A stretch of DNA of 23,266 nt from Deltaproteobacteria bacterium (GCA_018644785.1 JABGPV010000046.1:1-23266); one strand, 5' to 3'; counted from the first letter of the stretch, positions 1 to 7,027 are shown. Notes: generated by a model from the letters alone, not told the origin. Made by a program: numbers and translations.

Positions 1-165
1 TGTGGTAAAACAGACCAAAATTCAACTGCTAACGGACCTTGGACCTTCACACACTCTATAGCCGTTCCGGAGTGGCCTGAAGGGCCAGTTGGAGACCCTA
101 CTTGCAGTGACGGTATAGATAACGATAAGGACGGTGACACCGATTCAGCTGATAATCAGTGCTGA
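1..165 (+). CDS. C-terminal end of a Cys/Asp-rich surface or secreted protein (5' truncated by window edge)
   Basis: Frame 1 is open from the first base and ends at a TGA at 163-165, giving the last 54 residues of a larger protein. The tail ends in a CSDGIDNDKDGD...DNQC block. Such Cys-bounded, Asp-rich, probably calcium-binding blocks (CxDGxDNDxDGxxD) end or repeat in many exported proteins of Desulfobacterota and Myxococcota and resemble the MopE-type motif. The two Cys frame the Asp cluster and could form a disulfide outside the cytoplasm. The rest of the protein is outside the window, so its function cannot be given. Base composition is AT-richer than in the genes from 4610 onward, like the next gene. 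Confidence 0.6.
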   Translation, partial: CGKTDQNSTANGPWTFTHSIAVPEWPEGPVGDPTCSDGIDNDKDGDTDSADNQC

Positions 166-340
166 TTCGAATGATATTCATCCCCCTACCGGTGCTGTTC
201 AAACATATGGCAATATGATTTGCTTGCCTGATTATAAGATCGTCACCGTAACTCTTGAAGGTTATGTCAAAAGGAACGTACAGGTTGATTATCAAAATAA
301 TGGCATGCCAATTCTCCAAACAATTATATATTTAATTTAA
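134..340 (+). pseudogene. possible remnant of an extracellular repeat domain (PPNHKMV-like)
   Basis: A 68-codon open frame overlaps the end of the upstream gene in another frame and has no ribosome binding site. Its middle reads LPDYKIVTVTLEGYVK, which resembles the PPNHKMVxVTLxGxV motif of immunoglobulin-like or HYR-like domains in secreted proteins that often carry the same Cys/Asp-rich blocks as the tail just upstream. I infer a leftover of such a domain, not an independent gene. The interval 166-387 holds nothing else I recognise. Confidence 0.25.
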
Positions 341-387
341 GGTTTTGAGGGTGTTTTATGAATTATCTTAGATTATTGGGAGGTTAC

Positions 388-1518
388 ATGATGAGGTCTC
401 AATTAACTTTTTCTATAACTGCACTTGCGTTGATATTTCCTTTAACATTTATCTCCTGCGCTGATAATGCTGACAATGATACTAACAAAAATCTGGAAGC
501 TCAAGCACATATAGAGCAGGATTTCGTATCGAACCCGAACCTGGTTGCTCATCCGGATAGAAAGGTGGTTGCCGTCTATCTGGAGCCGGAAACAGCAGAA
601 GAATCGGAAAATCTAACAGGGGATCCGGGATTTGATGTTATTCCTTACCATTACACGGATCCTACGAATCAGACATTCTGCTGGGAAGACCCGAATGCAG
701 ATTCCGACCACATGATGAAACTCTTTGACAGTGAAGGTCAGGAGCTTGCGATAGTTACTGCGAATGGGGAATGCACGACGCTCACTCTCCTGCCGGGAAG
801 ATACGAGATGCATCTATTCCACGACAATAAATCAGATGAAATGAATATGATATTCATTAATCCCAATGTATTGACAAACGAAACCACAAAACTTCTTCCA
901 AGCTCTGAGGGTCTAATGAACAATACACTACAGCCCTTCAGCATGCTCGACACCTCTCCAATACCGCAGGCTCAAAGTCCCACACCGTCTCCTACTGAGC
1001 TTTCGAACTTGAAAAAATTGATAAAAACTAACAATTGTGACGGATGTGACTTAAGGAATACCGATATAGTTGGGTTATTAGATTCCTGCCCAATCTGCCT
1101 TGATCCCACTACTGGGTTTTGCACCGTAGATTCTAAATTCTTTGTAAATTTATCTAATGCAGACTTAACAGGAGCGACAATAGGTCCAGACGATTCAAGC
1201 GGAATTATCATCGATTGGTGCACGGCAACTATAATTGAAGCGAACTTCACAAACACAACTATACAAAATGTTACCTTTTATGAATCTATCATGAGCAGCA
1301 CAGTGTTTAGCAACTCCTCAATCGATTCTGTGTCTTTCTTTGCAGTTACGTTATCGGGCGCTAAGTTTGTAAATGCTAATATAAGTAATACTAGCTTTGA
1401 ATACGCGGACATGTCCCCGGACATAGACAATGATAATCTACCGACAGATTTTACACAAGCAATGGTCAATGGATCGGACTTTCAATACGTGATTGGTATT
1501 AAAACTGTGGTTTTCTGA
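388..1518 (+). CDS. pentapeptide-repeat lipoprotein, interrupted by in-frame TGA
   Basis: I chose the ATG at 388 because GGGAGG at 378-383 sits just upstream; an in-frame ATG at 358 has no such site. The N-terminus is a lipoprotein signal: Met-Met-Arg, a hydrophobic stretch, then FISC followed by Ala-Asp, so the product is likely acylated at that Cys and anchored in a membrane facing the periplasm. A polar linker follows, then a Cys pair (NNCDGCDLRN) and from about residue 250 degenerate pentapeptide repeats of the A(D/N)Lxx type (SNADLTGATI, EANFTNTTI, SGAKFVNANI), which fold as a right-handed quadrilateral beta helix. The frame stops at TGA 1516-1518 in mid-repeat, and the same frame continues with more repeats to 1827. 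Function unknown; usually a structural or interaction scaffold. Confidence 0.7.
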   Translation: MMRSQLTFSITALALIFPLTFISCADNADNDTNKNLEAQAHIEQDFVSNPNLVAHPDRKVVAVYLEPETAEESENLTGDPGFDVIPYHYTDPTNQTFCWEDPNADSDHMMKLFDSEGQELAIVTANGECTTLTLLPGRYEMHLFHDNKSDEMNMIFINPNVLTNETTKLLPSSEGLMNNTLQPFSMLDTSPIPQAQSPTPSPTELSNLKKLIKTNNCDGCDLRNTDIVGLLDSCPICLDPTTGFCTVDSKFFVNLSNADLTGATIGPDDSSGIIIDWCTATIIEANFTNTTIQNVTFYESIMSSTVFSNSSIDSVSFFAVTLSGAKFVNANISNTSFEYADMSPDIDNDNLPTDFTQAMVNGSDFQYVIGIKTVVF

Positions 1519-1827
1519 AATACCAAACTGACAAATTGCGATCTCACTGGCCTTGACCTCTCGGAGACATTTCTATTTGACAATACCGATCTCACGGGCT
1601 CTAATCTTACAGCGACAACCATCTCGAACGTTGTCATGCTTAATGTGACCTTCGACGAGGTAAATTTTGAACAAGCCGACTTATCGGGCTTTGCATGTTC
1701 TCAATGTACGTTCAAAGGCGCTAATTTCAAGGGAGCTGATGTTCAAGATATCAATATAGATGCTACAGACGCGATATGGACAGATGGCACTTGCGTATGT
1801 CAAGACGCAAGTTGCTCAAACTGCTAG
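1519..1827 (+). pseudogene. detached C-terminal pentapeptide repeats of the upstream lipoprotein
   Basis: This is the direct in-frame continuation of the lipoprotein after the TGA at 1516-1518. It reads TNCDLTGLDLSETFLFDN, then further five-residue units (EQADLSG, KGANFKGADVQD) and a closing DAIWTDGTCVCQDASC-type tail, the usual end of bacterial pentapeptide-repeat lipoproteins. There is no start or ribosome binding site at the break; the first ATG is at 1636. Either the gene is broken by a nonsense change, the TGA is a sequencing error, or it is recoded. The intact gene would be 388-1827, about 479 residues. Confidence 0.7.
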
Positions 1828-1847
1828 TATATGTAACGGAACATTCT

Positions 1848-1958
1848 GTGGATCTGATCGCCCTTGATATGGTCATACCCAAGGGGATCAATGGACGTAA
1901 GACATACAAAGAGATAATAAAGATTCGACCCGGTCAGAAGACCATCATGAATTCGGGG
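1848..1958 (+). pseudogene. response-regulator receiver (REC) domain fragment
   Basis: About 37 codons in frame 3 read VDLIALDMVIPKGINGRK, then TYKEIIKIRPGQKTIMNSG. This matches the central part of a CheY-like receiver domain: beta3 with the phospho-acceptor Asp (LIALD), the DMVIP-xG-NG loop, alpha3, and beta4 ending in the Ser-Gly of the conserved S/T switch. The beta1 Asp pair and the beta5 Lys are missing. The similarity stops where the left inverted repeat of the adjoining element starts (1956), so the gene appears cut by that insertion. The original was probably the C-terminal receiver of a hybrid histidine kinase. Confidence 0.6.
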
Positions 1959-1969
1959 GACAGTGTATT
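1956..1969 (+). repeat. left 14-bp terminal inverted repeat
   Basis: GGGGACAGTGTATT at 1956-1969 is exactly the reverse complement of AATACACTGTCCCC at 2177-2190. The pair encloses the transposase remnant, and outside each arm lies a different truncated gene. Confidence 0.75.
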
Positions 1970-2014
1970 TATTTTTAACTTAAATGTAAGATCGGTCGTG
2001 TGCTTTTTACATGG

Positions 2015-2171
2015 CAAGAATTGCGGGAGCGGTGGCGGAAGGCATTTGTGATGCATGAACGTTATCTGCTGGCATGTGCCCGGTACCCGGTATATTGAAG
2101 ATAACCCTGTCCGCGCGAACCTGACTGCGAATTGCGGCCCGGAAACCCGGGAGAAAATCAAAAAAGAGTGA
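2015..2171 (+). pseudogene. C-terminal remnant of REP-associated tyrosine transposase (IS200-like)
   Basis: The reading runs QELRERWRKAFVMHERYLL, then ACARY, and after a frame change YIEDNPVRANL followed by ETREKIKKE and stop. The RYIExNPVRAxL block is the hallmark C-terminal motif of the Y1-transposase-like RAYT family. The break is caused by a 7-bp tandem duplication, cccggta at 2079-2085 and 2086-2092; taking one copy away restores CARYIEDNPVRANL in one frame. The HUH nuclease motif and catalytic Tyr are not present, as the N-terminal two thirds are gone. Confidence 0.7.
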
Positions 2172-2176
2172 TAATT

Positions 2177-2190
2177 AATACACTGTCCCC
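2177..2190 (-). repeat. right 14-bp terminal inverted repeat
   Basis: AATACACTGTCCCC, the exact reverse complement of 1956-1969. It begins five bases after the transposase-remnant stop codon, and the ABC ATPase fragment starts about nine bases after it. Confidence 0.75.
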
Positions 2191-2198
2191 GTAATTAT

Positions 2199-2777
2199 GT
2201 CCGGTTTTACGATGTTACCGGAGGCGCCATTCTCATTGATGGAAACGATGTGCGCGATGTGACGTTGAAATCGCTTCGGAAACGCATCGGGATTGTGAAC
2301 CGGGATATTCTGCTTTTTAATGAAACCATTTCGTACAACATCAGCTATGGCGACCCCGAAAAAAGCACCCACGAGATCGAGGCCGCGGCAAAAGCGGCTT
2401 ATGCCCATGACTTTATTATGGCGCAGCCCAAAGGGTATGACACCACGGTGGGGGATATGGGGAGCCTGCTATCCGGTGGACAGCGGCAGCGTTGCCATTG
2501 CCAGGGCCATTTTGGTGGGTTCCGCCATTCTGATGCTGGATGAGGCGGCTTCCGCCCTGGACGCCGAGAGCGAAGGGCACGTTCAGCGCGCCATTGAAGG
2601 GCTGAAAGGGAGCGAACCATCCTGATTGTGGCCCACAGGCTCAGCACCATTCGAAAAGCAGACCGTATTTTTGTGCTGGAAGCGGGCCGGATCGTGGAGT
2701 CCGGCACTCTTTCGGAGCTATTGCATCTGAACGGACGATTCAAACAGCTCTACGATATGCAATTCAAGGGTGAATGA
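2199..2777 (+). pseudogene. truncated, twice-frameshifted ABC exporter ATPase domain (MsbA/LmrA type)
   Basis: The fragment opens at RFYDVTGGAILIDG, just after where Walker A would be, so the membrane domain and P-loop are missing. It then shows the Q-loop region (NRDILLFNETISYNI) and the signature LLSGGQRQR. A 2-base loss near 2491-2495 shifts the frame to AIARAIL, with Walker B LMLDEAASALD and its catalytic Glu. A second shift near 2610 moves to TILIVAHRLSTI (H-loop) and on to the TGA at 2775-2777. First and last segments share frame 3 and the middle is frame 1, as expected for compensating indels. It is a dead relic of a type IV exporter, possibly a cousin of the intact pair at 7048-10985. 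Confidence 0.85.
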
Positions 2778-3442
2778 TCATCCCTGGCAGTCATGTTCTA
2801 TTTGGTATCCATCACTTCTTGACTTTGCAACCTTCGATTTTGTAGCCGTGCACAAATGAAGACCATCCAGATGCAACTATTATGCACCAAGCTCCCACCC
2901 GCAACCGAATAAGCGGAAAATCGACCGACCCCTATATGTTATGGTTGCTGGAATTCCCAGAGTAGTTGCAGAGGTTTGAGGGGACGCAAGGAGATGTAAG
3001 GCTTATTCCAGATTTTTGATATGTAAGGGAATTTCAGATATTCTCATATACCTCAACAACCCCCAAATGTGAGATATGGGATCAATCTCAACGTTCGCTC
3101 AAACCCTCTGATTTGATCATAACACAGCTTTTTTGGGCTTAATGATATTTTGGGTTTTGGTAGAAAAAATGAGTTAAGGTCAGGCTGGAATATTTTCAAA
3201 TATCTCTTTTTTGATGCGTCTCGGCAGGGCAAAATCTCAAAACATAACCGAACTCGCAACATAAGCAAGGCTAATCACAAGGTTTTGAAAGTGTTGATAC
3301 TTTGGTTTCTTGGGGAAACATATCTGAATGGCGCTTTCAGACAATCAATTCACAATCAGCCAATCTCTAAAGTCCAAGTTCATCACACTGTCAGAATGGC
3401 GGCAAATACGCAGGACCTGATAAAATTTCAAGGAAGGTTCTG
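2778..3442. other. non-coding or unrecognised stretch
   Basis: About 665 bases of AT-rich sequence without a gene I can support. A 97-codon frame at 3150-3443 (plus) and a 71-codon frame at 3053-3268 (minus) look like chance frames: no ribosome binding site, many Lys/Asn/Ile and no motif. Given the broken genes on its left, I read it as degraded intergenic DNA. Confidence 0.5.
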
Positions 3443-3586
3443 ATGAAACTGCCCTCAACCGGCCCGAAGCCATTCAACAATGAAGTAGCTTCCCTGCTTC
3501 ACGCTTTTTCTGAGATTTATAACCCCAGGAGTTTTGCCCCGTGGATCACCCTTAATATATATACTGAATTATTGTCAATTTTGTAA
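3443..3586 (+). CDS. small hypothetical ORF or truncated N-terminus (47 aa)
   Basis: ATG at 3443 lies five bases after AAGGAAGG (3430-3437), a good ribosome binding site, and opens a 47-residue frame beginning MKLPSTGPKPFNNEVASLL and ending at TAA 3584-3586. The start overlaps the stop of a longer doubtful frame as TGATG. The last 70 bases lie opposite the 3' end of the ParE toxin gene, so the reading may be the beginning of a gene cut off when the toxin-antitoxin pair arrived. I recognise no family. Confidence 0.25.
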   Translation: MKLPSTGPKPFNNEVASLLHAFSEIYNPRSFAPWITLNIYTELLSIL

Positions 3587-3816
3587 ATGGCGCGATACTT
3601 TTTGTGGATGATATGCCTGTAGCTTGTTCCGAAAAAGAGATTTTCCGGTATTAGCGCAAAACGCTCAGGGAAAGTGTCCAAGCTGTAAATTTTCTTTTCT
3701 AATTCCAGTATGAATTTCCGTGCATTACTTATGTTGTCTTCAGCAATGTAGAAGAAGATATGCTCGAGGTCATTTTGAGCATTCAGCGATATATTGACCT
3801 TATATTTTTTTGCCAC
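3517..3816 (-). CDS. RelE/ParE-family toxin
   Basis: A 99-residue protein starting at GTG (3816-3814) with GGGAG upstream. The sequence has the RelE/ParE pattern: a beta strand with KVNISLNAQNDLEHIF, then two helices (IAEDNISNARKFILELEKK), a turn with LDTFPERFA, and strands SYRHIIHKKYRAIYKI and VYILRVIHG. The YRAIYKI and VYILRVIHG strands match ParE's YRIxY and IxxIxHG. ParE relatives poison DNA gyrase, whereas RelE relatives cut mRNA on the ribosome; the sequence alone leans to ParE. Its start overlaps the antitoxin gene by 17 bases, so the two are translated from one message, antitoxin first. Confidence 0.85.
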   Translation of the reverse strand: MAKKYKVNISLNAQNDLEHIFFYIAEDNISNARKFILELEKKIYSLDTFPERFALIPENLFFGTSYRHIIHKKYRAIYKIDNNSVYILRVIHGAKLLGL

Positions 3817-4078
3817 GCTTAAACTCCCGGAAAAAATCTTTTGCTTCGGAATACCTCCCTTCTTTTATATCCTTCTCAGCTGGCACAAGAAGTTTTAGCA
3901 AGTTGAAGGCATTGGTGATTTTTTCATATTCTTTAGCGTCAATAAGAACAGCTTCGGCCTTCCCATTGACGGTTAGAATGACAGGACGTTTTGTTTTGTG
4001 AATTTGGTCAAGTACGGTGTTTGTGTTGCGCTTTAATTCTGTTATCGATCGGATGTCTTCGGTAATGCTAATTGGCAT
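3800..4078 (-). CDS. Phd/YefM-family antitoxin
   Basis: A 92-residue protein whose N-terminus (MPISITEDIRSITELKRNTN, then LDQIHKTKRPVILTVNGKAEAVLIDAKEYE) is the Phd/YefM fold: an ExxSITELK helix and the RPVILTxNGKAxAVLI hairpin that dimerises and binds the operator. The C-terminal third is charged and would wrap the toxin. GAGGTGAAAAG precedes the ATG, an AGGTGA ribosome binding site. First gene of a two-gene operon with the ParE-like toxin; presumably represses its own promoter, with the toxin as co-repressor, as is usual for the family. Confidence 0.88.
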   Translation of the reverse strand: MPISITEDIRSITELKRNTNTVLDQIHKTKRPVILTVNGKAEAVLIDAKEYEKITNAFNLLKLLVPAEKDIKEGRYSEAKDFFREFKRGKKI

Positions 4079-4112
4079 CTTTTCACCTCATTCGCACTAA
4101 TTATGATTCTAT

Positions 4113-4153
4113 TACAATGTCAAATTGTACGCGAATATGATGTGTAATTGCAA
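4113..4153 (-). promoter_or_regulatory. toxin-antitoxin promoter with overlapping palindromic operator
   Basis: On the minus strand TTGCAA (4148-4153) and TACAAT (4124-4129) are spaced by 18 bases, a plausible -35/-10 pair. The -10 is one arm of the palindrome TACAAT-GTCAA-ATTGTA at 4113-4129 (perfect 6-bp arms), 35 bases upstream of the antitoxin start. A palindrome over the -10 is what a Phd-type autorepressor would bind. Confidence 0.5.
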
Positions 4154-4609
4154 ATGTTATTTTGTGCGATAACGGTTGAGGTAACCCGCCAGCCAACGAG
4201 CTGGCTACCAACTTTTCAGAAACTAAGATGCTGAATCTACATCGAAAAAGCGCACGTTCTCGCGGGTCGGCGTTAAATGATCGTCAAGTCCTAATGTCAG
4301 TTTTGTATTCATATCTACCCTCCGATTGCCGAAGTGACGGATTGTTCAAACAAAAATATGCGGCAGAAAGAAATGGTTGTTAATCTCTGGATTGCTTTCC
4401 ATGTAGCGCAATGGTTATCCTATTGATTTGACGTATTTTCTAATATATCTGGGATAATAATTGAAACGGGAATTAGATCAAAGAAAATTGAATAGGGACC
4501 ACTCGAAGCACGGATTTTTGGATGAAAGCTTCATTGGTTGCCTCCGCGGCGTTAACGTGGTAATAAACCAGCCAACCGTGAACAGATTTTTTATAGGGAG
4601 ACACTTGTC
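4154..4609. other. intergenic region without a gene
   Basis: I see no coding sequence here. GCCAGC (4188-4193) and GCTGGC (4200-4205) form a 6-bp hairpin with a 6-base loop but no T-run. The right part presumably carries the promoter and leader of the kinase/DegV fusion gene at 4610. Confidence 0.45.
4428..4458 (+). promoter_or_regulatory. candidate promoter for the DhaL-DegV fusion gene
   Basis: TTGACG at 4428-4433 and GATAAT at 4453-4458, each one mismatch from the sigma-70 consensus, but with a 19-base spacer, which is long. It would leave a leader of about 145 bases before the TTG at 4610, in which I saw no riboswitch. Confidence 0.3.
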
Positions 4610-6370
4610 TTGAACGAACTTTCTTCAGCAATAGATAGTACCTTGATGGAATCAAAAATATTTGAGGCGTTTGTGGCCGGTGTGGACCGTGTTACCGCCT
4701 GGGCCGACCTTTTGGACAGCATCAATGTTTTTCCCGTGGCGGATGGTGATACCGGCAGAAATCTGGTGATCAGCCTTCAACCCCTCAAGCAGTCATTTGA
4801 AAGCAGGGAAGAATTGATTGAAGCACTGCTGCTGTCGGCGAGGGGCAATTCGGGAAACATCGCTGCGCAGTTTTTCAGTGCGTTTGTTTGTGTTGAAAGC
4901 CTCGACGAACTGAGTGAGATAGCAGAACGGGGGCGGGACCTGGCCTGGAAAGCCGTCAGGGAGCCCAAATCCGGAACCATGTTGTCAATTTTCGATGCGC
5001 TGATCGAGGCCCTTCATCACCATGATATGGCGTTGAATTCAGATGGTATTGATCATGTCTTGGACATTTTAGAGCGAGCGGTTTTACACACAACTGAACA
5101 ATTGAAAGAATTGGCGACCGCGGGCGTGGTGGATGCCGGTGCCCTGGGCATGTTTATTTTCTTTGACGGTTTCTTTAGCATATTGTTCAACCGTAAGGTC
5201 AAATTCCGCTCTATTGTGGAAATATTTGAAAACCTGCTTCATGTGGATCCATCATGGCGGACAAACGGTGACGAGGGATACTGTATAGATGCGGTATTGA
5301 AACTGGCTTCGGGGGATTTGAAAGATTCTTTTGCAGCCATTTCCCGGTCGGGGCATGAAGTGGTGACCATGGGGCACGGGGATTTCGTCAAAGTCCACTT
5401 GCACGCTGCCGATGAATCCGGGGCAAGGCGGCAGCTTGAAGGGATCGGCAATCTGGTGAACTGGGTATCCGACGACTTGAAGGCGCAGACGGCACAATAT
5501 CTCTCCATACCCAAGACCCAGGCCCTTCATATCATGAGCGATGCAGCCGGCTCAATTACCAGAATGGATGCAAAACAGCTCGGGGTCACACTGCTTGAAA
5601 GCTACATCAACCTCGGTCCAAAAAGTTATCCTGAAACTCACATGGACCAGGGAAAGCTCTATGAGGAAATGCGAAAAGGAACCCCCGCATCTACTGCCCA
5701 GGCATCTGTCTTTGAACGTCATCAGCGTTATCAGCAGGCGGCCAGCGTGCATCCTCGCGTTCTCTATTTATGCGTGGGGTCCGGATACACCGGAAATTAT
5801 CAAACGGTCATGGACTGGAAATCCCTTAACGACCCGGACGACAAGTTGATGGTTGTGGATACGGGAGCCGCAAGCGGGAAGCTGGGGTTGCTGACCATTG
5901 CCACAGCCCGTTTTTCCCTGAAGGCCCAAGAACCCGATTCGGTTGCTAAATATGCCGAAAAGGCGCAAACCCTCGTTGAGGAACTAATTTTTATTGAAAA
6001 GCTTCACTATCTTGCCAGGGGAGGCCGAATTTCAAAAACCGGCGCTTTTTTTGGCGATATGCTTCATGTAAAACCGGTGGTCAGCCCGGCACCCGATGGG
6101 GTAAAGAAGGTCGGCGTGGTACGAAACAAAGACCAGCAGATTAATTTTGCCCTTGAAAAGCTGGAAGAAACATTGAAGGAGACTCAGTGTCCCTTGATCA
6201 TGCTCCAATATACGGATAATCGTCGTTTGGTGGAAGATGAATTCAAGGTGGTTATTGAAAAGGCTTTCCCGCAGGCCGATGTCTTTCTCCAACCGCTCAG
6301 TCTCACCACCGGCACCCACTGTGGCCCGGGAGCCTGGGCAATGGCCTATTTGCCCGAGGTTCCAGTCTAG
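4610..6370 (+). CDS. DhaL (FakA-type kinase) - DegV (FakB-type) fusion, probable one-chain fatty acid kinase
   Basis: 586 residues starting at TTG with AGGGAG at 4595-4600; an ATG at 4646 is the alternative. Residues about 1-195 are a DhaL/DAK2 domain: INVFPVADGDTGRN with the metal-binding Asp residues, SARGNSGNIAAQFFSAF, SGTMLSI and AGVVDAGALGMF, all as in FakA/YloV. After a middle region, residues about 308-584 are a DegV domain: STAQAS in the place of the lipid-contacting TSQPS motif, LARGGRISKTGAFFG and GTHCGPGAWA. FakA phosphorylates a fatty acid held by FakB, giving acyl phosphate for PlsX/PlsY phospholipid synthesis. Here both partners lie on one chain, so I infer salvage of exogenous or recycled fatty acids in the cytoplasm. 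No neighbour is obviously in lipid synthesis. The stop overlaps the convergent gene by 4 bases. Confidence 0.85.
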   Translation: MNELSSAIDSTLMESKIFEAFVAGVDRVTAWADLLDSINVFPVADGDTGRNLVISLQPLKQSFESREELIEALLLSARGNSGNIAAQFFSAFVCVESLDELSEIAERGRDLAWKAVREPKSGTMLSIFDALIEALHHHDMALNSDGIDHVLDILERAVLHTTEQLKELATAGVVDAGALGMFIFFDGFFSILFNRKVKFRSIVEIFENLLHVDPSWRTNGDEGYCIDAVLKLASGDLKDSFAAISRSGHEVVTMGHGDFVKVHLHAADESGARRQLEGIGNLVNWVSDDLKAQTAQYLSIPKTQALHIMSDAAGSITRMDAKQLGVTLLESYINLGPKSYPETHMDQGKLYEEMRKGTPASTAQASVFERHQRYQQAASVHPRVLYLCVGSGYTGNYQTVMDWKSLNDPDDKLMVVDTGAASGKLGLLTIATARFSLKAQEPDSVAKYAEKAQTLVEELIFIEKLHYLARGGRISKTGAFFGDMLHVKPVVSPAPDGVKKVGVVRNKDQQINFALEKLEETLKETQCPLIMLQYTDNRRLVEDEFKVVIEKAFPQADVFLQPLSLTTGTHCGPGAWAMAYLPEVPV

Positions 6371-6969
6371 TCGGTTACGATGAACCAGTTGCCTTCCTGC
6401 AGGTGAGCGCCATATTCCCGGCCCTGTTTCCTGTAAATAACCACGAATTCTTTTTTCTGATTAGGCGTCGGGTCAACTCCGAGATTTTCGTTGGAAACCA
6501 GCATATTGATATTGTTATGGCGAACATGATTCTGAACATCGCCGGTCACAATCCGGTATCTTCCCCCGAAACCATAAAGCGCCCTTATGATTTCCAGTTT
6601 TCCGCCGCCGTGATGTGGGGGACGATATCCTCCCTCAGGCCCGGGAATCACAAACCAATCCCCTTCCTGGATGTGCGATTCCTTAATGCTGCCGTGTTCT
6701 TCATAAACAACCACCATCTCTTTTTCTTTGCCGGGCGCTGGGTCCGTTTCAAGATTTTGGTTGGATATCCTCATGCTGATGGCATGACCCGATACAAAAT
6801 CTCTGACCGTCTGGGTGACATCCCGGTAGTTTCCAGGAATGCCGTATTTGGCGGAGATGATGTGGAATTCGTCGTCGGCCCATGCGGTTGCATCAAAATG
6901 CGCAAAAAAAAGAAGGCTGAGGATCGAAGCCATCAGTGAAAGGACATATTTATTAATGATTTGTTTCAT
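6367..6969 (-). CDS. secreted protein with two copies of a DUF3395/DnaJ-like C-terminal-type domain
   Basis: I start it at the ATG at 6969 (MKQIINKYVL), with AGGA five bases upstream; a TTG seven codons earlier has no such site. A Sec signal peptide ends near ATAWA-DDEF. The mature part is two tandem copies of about 70 residues. Copy one begins IISAKYGIPGNYRDVT and ends HIQEGDWFVIP; copy two begins IIRALYGFGGRYRIVT and ends HLQEGNWFIV. Each has YG-x-x-YRxVT, a VSN/ISNxNL.xDPxP core and an EGxWF end, joined by a Gly/His/Pro linker. The pattern resembles the small beta domain found at the end of DnaJ C11 (DUF3395) and in various bacterial exported proteins; this is from memory. Role unknown. 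It converges on the kinase fusion with overlapping stops (CTAG). Confidence 0.6.
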   Translation of the reverse strand: MKQIINKYVLSLMASILSLLFFAHFDATAWADDEFHIISAKYGIPGNYRDVTQTVRDFVSGHAISMRISNQNLETDPAPGKEKEMVVVYEEHGSIKESHIQEGDWFVIPGPEGGYRPPHHGGGKLEIIRALYGFGGRYRIVTGDVQNHVRHNNINMLVSNENLGVDPTPNQKKEFVVIYRKQGREYGAHLQEGNWFIVTD

Positions 6970-6998
6970 GATCCTGAATACAGGTCCCAACTTTCATC

Positions 6999-7027
6999 TT
7001 GACAATATGTAAACGTAATAACAAAAT
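6999..7027 (+). promoter_or_regulatory. candidate promoter for the ABC exporter operon
   Basis: A perfect -35 TTGACA at 6999-7004, a 17-base spacer, then CAAAAT at 7022-7027 (four of six). It lies in the 78-base gap between the divergent secreted-protein gene and the exporter start at 7048. Confidence 0.4.

Larger units (their letters stand above)
1956..2190 (+). mobile_element. 235-bp decayed element with 14-bp inverted repeats and RAYT-like transposase remnant
   Basis: The element is bounded by perfect 14-bp inverted repeats (1956-1969 and 2177-2190). Inside is only the C-terminal part of a REP-associated tyrosine transposase. GGGGACAG-type termini are commonly seen beside such transposase genes in Proteobacteria and Desulfobacterota (my recollection, not searched). 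A receiver-domain fragment ends at the left arm and an ABC ATPase fragment begins within about 10 bp of the right arm, so the element marks a breakpoint between two unrelated broken genes. It cannot move by itself. Confidence 0.6.

Noticed and set aside
1519..1565. SECIS element that would recode the TGA at 1516-1518 as selenocysteine
   Set aside because: I could not draw a convincing stem-loop at the proper distance, and the position has no Cys-like role in the repeat.
2778..3442. possible CRISPR or tandem-repeat array in the long non-coding stretch
   Set aside because: Read through for direct repeats with regular spacing; none found.
3150..3443. 97-codon plus-strand frame upstream of the toxin-antitoxin pair
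   Set aside because: No ribosome binding site, composition like random AT-rich DNA and no motif, although its stop overlaps a small ORF start.
4172..4273. attC-like imperfect palindrome (AACG...ACCCGC and GCGGGT...CGTTAAAT) beside the toxin-antitoxin pair
   Set aside because: The spacers between the arms are very unequal and the left arm does not fit the RYYYAAC core; no integrase or second site was seen.
6403..6939. 178-codon plus-strand frame opposite the secreted two-domain protein
   Set aside because: The minus-strand frame has a signal peptide, a ribosome binding site and an internal repeat; the plus-strand frame is its mirror shadow.
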